From: Paludibacteraceae bacterium | Lineage (GTDB): Bacteria; Bacteroidota; Bacteroidia; Bacteroidales; Paludibacteraceae | Reading direction: 5' to 3' | NCBI GenBank assembly: GCA_017461505.1 | Contig: JAFTXV010000011.1 | Coordinates: forward strand, 1 to 64,000 | Length of the DNA: 64,000 nucleotides | Part shown: positions 61,076 to 64,000 of the stretch, piece by piece | Numbering within the stretch: position 1 is the first letter of the stretch | Layout of the letters: the number at the start of each line of letters is the position of its first letter | Position numbers and translations under genes: made by a program | The notes under the pieces: model-generated | The model's input: the letters and a program-made list of their open reading frames with translations, nothing else | What the model was told of the DNA's origin: nothing | The model's database searches: none

Positions 61076-61519
61076 ATGCTCATCTACTTCGGTATAGGAA
61101 CGAACTTGGGTGATCGCGAGGCGAATCTAAATGCAGCATTGCATCTGCTTAACGAACGAGTAGGGGAGCAGTTGGCATGTTCATCGGTGCATAGAAGTGC
61201 ACCAATGGGGTTTGAGTCGGAGAATGAGTTTGCGAATATCGTTGCTGTGTGCCAAAGTGATTATTCGCCTGAGGAGGTGCTGCTCATTACGCAACAGATT
61301 GAACGTGAGATGGGACGGACAGAGAAGTCGGTGGATGGCGTGTATCATGATCGGGTGATAGATATTGACCTACTACAGGCGTATATCGGGACTCCGGAAT
61401 CGGGAGTCGGGAGCCAGATTGAATTTACAAGTGAAACGCTTACGTTGCCACATCCACGAATGCAGGAGCGAGATTTTGTGCTGATACCCTTGCGTGAAGT
61501 AGAAGCAATACTAAACTAA
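61076..61519 (+). CDS. folK: 2-amino-4-hydroxy-6-hydroxymethyldihydropteridine pyrophosphokinase
   Basis: The 147-residue HPPK opens YFGIGTNLGDREANLNAAL. The pterin block SAPMGFESENEFANIV follows, then the ATP/metal site with two Asp in RVIDIDLLQ and LTLPHPRMQERDFVLIPLRE. It transfers pyrophosphate from ATP in folate synthesis. Between IDIDLL and LTLPHPRM, where relatives have a short loop, IGTPESGVGSQIEF is encoded by the word series CTCCGGAATCGGGAGTCGGG (61388-61417). All catalytic residues are kept. It is followed by the RluA-type gene after 2 bases. Confidence 0.94.
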   Translation: MLIYFGIGTNLGDREANLNAALHLLNERVGEQLACSSVHRSAPMGFESENEFANIVAVCQSDYSPEEVLLITQQIEREMGRTEKSVDGVYHDRVIDIDLLQAYIGTPESGVGSQIEFTSETLTLPHPRMQERDFVLIPLREVEAILN

Positions 61520-61521
61520 AT

Positions 61522-62220
61522 ATGCAAGTATTATACGAAGATAATCATATAATTGCAGTTAGCAAGACCTGTCACGAGATTGTGCAGGGCGATAAGACGG
61601 GCGATACGCCGCTCTCTGAGATGGTGAAGGCGTATATCAAGGAGAAATACCAGAAACCAGGTGAGGTGTTTCTTGGAGTTACCCATCGTCTAGATCGTCC
61701 CACAACGGGCGTGGTGCTCTTTGCGCGGACTAGTAAGGCACTTACGCGTCTTAATGCCATGTTTCAATCGCATGAGCTGATACGCAAGACTTATTGGGCG
61801 ATAGTGGAGAAAGCTGAAAACGGAAAGGTGAAAGGTGAAAACGATGAGGCGATAAGGCTGGAAAACTACCTTTGGCGCAATGAGAAGCAGAATAAGTCGT
61901 TTGTTGTTAAAGCGGGTACTAAAGATGCAAAACGTGCTGTGCTGAGTTATAGAGCCATTGCGCAGAGTGATCGATATACGTTGCTGGAAATTAATCTAGA
62001 AACGGGGCGTCATCATCAGATTCGTTGCCAACTATCGGCTATTGGATTACCAATTAAAGGTGACTTGAAGTATGGCGCTAAGCGTAGTAATCCCGATGGA
62101 GGTATATCGTTGCATGCGCGTAAAATAGAGTTTGTGCATCCAGTCAGCAAGTTGCCTATGTCTATCACAGCCCCAGTGCCTGAAGATACGCTGTGGAAGG
62201 CACTTGAGCAACAGATATAA
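61522..62220 (+). CDS. RluA-family pseudouridine synthase
   Basis: The 232-residue protein has the catalytic motif GVTHRLDRPTTGVVLFA (Asp at about residue 59), ETGRHHQIRCQLS and DLKYGAKRS. It has no S4 domain, so it belongs to the short RluA/TruC-like group. It isomerises uridine in rRNA or tRNA; the target is unknown. KAENGKVKGENDEAIRLEN after TYWAIVE is encoded by GAAAACGGAAAGGTGAAAGG and GATGAGGCGATAAGG words (61813-61858), an in-frame insertion in a surface loop. The gene follows folK closely. Confidence 0.9.
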   Translation: MQVLYEDNHIIAVSKTCHEIVQGDKTGDTPLSEMVKAYIKEKYQKPGEVFLGVTHRLDRPTTGVVLFARTSKALTRLNAMFQSHELIRKTYWAIVEKAENGKVKGENDEAIRLENYLWRNEKQNKSFVVKAGTKDAKRAVLSYRAIAQSDRYTLLEINLETGRHHQIRCQLSAIGLPIKGDLKYGAKRSNPDGGISLHARKIEFVHPVSKLPMSITAPVPEDTLWKALEQQI

Positions 62221-62284
62221 ATGTTTTACAACATATATTACGATAAAATCGCACAATGTATTTGCATATGTGCGATTTTTTTTG

Positions 62285-62292
62285 TAACTTTG
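62285..62292 (+). promoter_or_regulatory. -7 box upstream of the aminotransferase gene
   Basis: TAACTTTG lies 22 bases before the ATG at 62314 and excludes a longer reading from 62221. Confidence 0.75.
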
Positions 62293-62313
62293 CACGTTAA
62301 AAATTTAATCAAT

Positions 62314-63513
62314 ATGGCTATGAAGATCTCAAAACGTGCAGAAAGTATGCCGCAGTCGCCTATTCGTAAGTTGGCAAAGTATGCCGAGGCGGCCCACCGA
62401 AACGGTATTCATATCTATTCGCTCAACATTGGTCAGCCTGACATTCAGACGCCTGCTTGTGCCACGGATGCGATAGCTAATTTTAATAAGGAAATACTAG
62501 CCTATACCCCTTCGCAAGGTGTGATTTCCTTGCGTGCGAAGATGGTGGGGTATTATGCTGAATATGGCATTGATGTGTCGCCTGATGAGATTATTATTAC
62601 CTCGGGCGGTTCGGAAGCCATTATGTTTGCGTATATGGCATGTTTGAATCCTGGCGATGAAATTATTGTTACCGAACCTAGTTATGCCAACTATATGGCG
62701 TTTGCAGTGTCATGTGGTGCGGTGATTAAACCGGTAAAGACCCATATTGAAAATGGTTTTAAATTACCATCGGTAGAGGAGTTTGAGAAGCAAATAACCG
62801 ATAAGACTCGTGCTATCCTTATATGCAATCCGAACAACCCAACGGGTTATCTCTACAGCAAACAAGAGATGCTGCAGATACGTGATTTGGTGAAGAAGTA
62901 CAATCTTTATCTATTCTCAGATGAGGTGTATCGTGAGTTTATCTATACCAAGCGTCCATATATATCTGCCTTTCATCTAGAGGGTATAGAGGATCATGTG
63001 ATATTGATTGATTCGGTGAGCAAGCGTTATTCGCTATGTGGTGTGCGTATTGGTGCTTTGATTACGAAGAATAAGGAGGTTCATCAAGCGGTGATGAAGT
63101 TTTGCCAAGCACGTCTTTCGCCACCGTTGATAGGTCAGGTGATTGCAGAGTCTGCATTAGCTACACCTCATGAGTATTTAGAGGAAGTGTACGATGAATA
63201 CTTGTCTCGTCGTAATTTCCTTATTGATCAACTCAATCAGATTCCAGGTGTGTTTGCACCTACACCAATGGGGGCGTTCTACGTAATGGTGCATCTGCCT
63301 GTGGATGATACGGATAAGTTCTGTCAATGGTGCTTGACAGACTTCCAATACGAGGGGCAGACAGTGATTATGGCACCCGGTAGTGGTTTTTATACCAATC
63401 CTGAAGATGGTCGCCATCAGGTACGCATGGCATATATCCTCAATAAGGAAGATTTGGCAAAAGCAGTATTGGTGCTGCGTAAGGCATTAGAGGCGTACAA
63501 TTTGCAACAATAA
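62314..63513 (+). CDS. Class I/II pyridoxal-phosphate aminotransferase
   Basis: The ATG at 62314 (MAMKISKRAESMPQSPIRKL) lies downstream of the -7 box and gives a 399-residue protein. Fold-type I motifs: YSLNIGQPDIQTP, TSGGSEAIMFAYM (PLP phosphate), ICNPNNPTGYLYS, the DEVYREF Asp/Tyr pair and the PLP lysine in LIDSVSKRYSLCGVRIG. An Arg for the substrate carboxylate is in HQVRMAYI. It is probably an aromatic or aspartate aminotransferase. The next gene encodes indolepyruvate:ferredoxin oxidoreductase, so transamination of aromatic amino acids to aryl-pyruvates is likely. Confidence 0.92.
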   Translation: MAMKISKRAESMPQSPIRKLAKYAEAAHRNGIHIYSLNIGQPDIQTPACATDAIANFNKEILAYTPSQGVISLRAKMVGYYAEYGIDVSPDEIIITSGGSEAIMFAYMACLNPGDEIIVTEPSYANYMAFAVSCGAVIKPVKTHIENGFKLPSVEEFEKQITDKTRAILICNPNNPTGYLYSKQEMLQIRDLVKKYNLYLFSDEVYREFIYTKRPYISAFHLEGIEDHVILIDSVSKRYSLCGVRIGALITKNKEVHQAVMKFCQARLSPPLIGQVIAESALATPHEYLEEVYDEYLSRRNFLIDQLNQIPGVFAPTPMGAFYVMVHLPVDDTDKFCQWCLTDFQYEGQTVIMAPGSGFYTNPEDGRHQVRMAYILNKEDLAKAVLVLRKALEAYNLQQ

Positions 63514-63537
63514 GATTTTAAAATAATACTAAATACT

Positions 63538-64000
63538 ATGAAACACCTATTATTAGGCGATGAAGCCATAGCGCAAGGCGCTATCGATGCAGGACTGAGT
63601 GGTGTATATGCCTATCCTGGTACACCCTCTACTGAGATTACTGAATACATTCAGTTAAGCGAGAAGAAACAAACTAGAGGTATCTTCTGTCGCTGGGCAA
63701 CTAACGAGAAAACTGCTATGGAAGGCGCTTTAGGTATGTCCTATATGGGCAAACGTGCGCTGGTTTGTATGAAACATGTGGGTATGAATGTGTGTGCAGA
63801 TGCCTTTATGAATGCCGCTATTACAGGCGTGAATGGCGGTTTGGTAGTATTGGCAGCAGACGACCCTTCGATGCACTCTTCGCAGAACGAGCAAGACTCG
63901 CGTTTCTATGCGAAGTTTGCTATGATTCCATGTCTTGAGCCAAGCAACCAACAAGAGGCATACGATATGATGCATTATGCATTTGATTTATCGGAGTCGC
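63538..64000 (+). CDS. iorA: Indolepyruvate:ferredoxin oxidoreductase alpha subunit, 5' part
   Basis: The frame is open to the window edge (154 codons). MKHLLLGDEAIAQGAIDAGL, then VYAYPGTPSTEITEYI, RWATNEKTAMEGALGMSYMG and VVLAADDPSMHSSQNEQDSR match the pyrimidine-binding domain of IorA. The enzyme oxidatively decarboxylates aryl-pyruvates to aryl-acetyl-CoA, reducing ferredoxin, in anaerobic amino acid fermentation. It lies 24 bases after the aminotransferase gene, forming a pathway pair. The C-terminal domains and ferredoxin motifs lie outside the window. Confidence 0.92.
   Translation, partial: MKHLLLGDEAIAQGAIDAGLSGVYAYPGTPSTEITEYIQLSEKKQTRGIFCRWATNEKTAMEGALGMSYMGKRALVCMKHVGMNVCADAFMNAAITGVNGGLVVLAADDPSMHSSQNEQDSRFYAKFAMIPCLEPSNQQEAYDMMHYAFDLSES

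Noticed and set aside
62221..62313. Longer start of the aminotransferase gene
   Set aside because: It begins upstream of the TAACTTTG box and adds residues unlike the family.

Overview
The window is a chromosomal segment of an uncultured-type member of the Bacteroidales (Bacteroidota). The evidence is consistent across the window. Promoters have the Bacteroidota -7 box TAnnTTTG and genes lack Shine-Dalgarno sequences. The gene content fits too: a PorE-like type IX secretion protein, a Wzi capsule-assembly porin, OmpH, class III fructose bisphosphatase, DUF4293, a DUF1015/SerK-like protein, an Mpi-family invertase, an M6 peptidase with BspA-type LRRs, and a tRNA without encoded CCA.

Layout. 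(1) 1-7.8 kb is an accessory island. It holds the 3' part of a VirE-type primase-helicase gene, four members of a small basic protein family (one truncated), a DUF4248-like HTH protein, a convergent Type II restriction-modification pair of the MvaI/BcnI type, and a three-gene set that looks like a phage lysis cassette (2-TM holin-like protein, DUF5675 protein, u-spanin-like lipoprotein with a C-terminal TM). (2) 7.9-10 kb, plus strand: a PepSY-like lipoprotein behind a sigma-54-type promoter, PspC, folC. (3) 9.9-13.6 kb, minus strand: BASS transporter, aldo/keto reductase, HAD phosphatase, MscS channel. (4) 13.7-19.3 kb: an AAA ATPase, an unknown membrane protein, an LRR-Sel1 protein, an unknown protein and long non-coding gaps. 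(5) 19.3-24 kb, minus strand: rlmB, dsbD-like, nadE. (6) tRNA-Glu(CTC) and class III fbp on plus, then an Mpi-type recombinase on minus. (7) 27.2-33.8 kb, minus operon: a small membrane protein, porE-like, thyA, folA, S9 peptidase and fabG. (8) 34.4-47.6 kb, long plus run: bactofilin, DUF1015, OmpH, sugar transferase, Wzi, GT2, fumarase, degenerate LytM, dxr, rseP, WbpD-like acetyltransferase, DUF4293. (9) 47.8-51.3 kb, minus operon: rlmN, THUMP-like methyltransferase, DciA-like, glucosaminidase-LysM. (10) 51.4-64 kb: lipoprotein, mutS2, a large M6 peptidase (minus), outer-membrane barrel, phosphoesterase, folK, rluA-type synthase, aminotransferase and the start of iorA.

The outstanding feature is a shared vocabulary of short degenerate repeat words and mini-palindromes. 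Examples are TAGATCGGGCAAAGCCCTG, TATAGGAC plus hairpin, GGTGAAAACTGAAA, GGCGAAAGGCG, GGAGTCGGGATTC and TTAGTGATTAG. These words fill intergenic gaps, often from the stop codon of one gene to the start codon of the next. They also sit in frame inside otherwise conserved enzymes (VirE, DUF5675, HAD phosphatase, RlmB, DsbD, S9 peptidase, THUMP methyltransferase, MutS2, FolK, RluA-type). This resembles Rickettsia palindromic elements, but with a larger vocabulary, and is the best candidate here for something undescribed.

All calls come from reading sequence and translations; no database search was possible.
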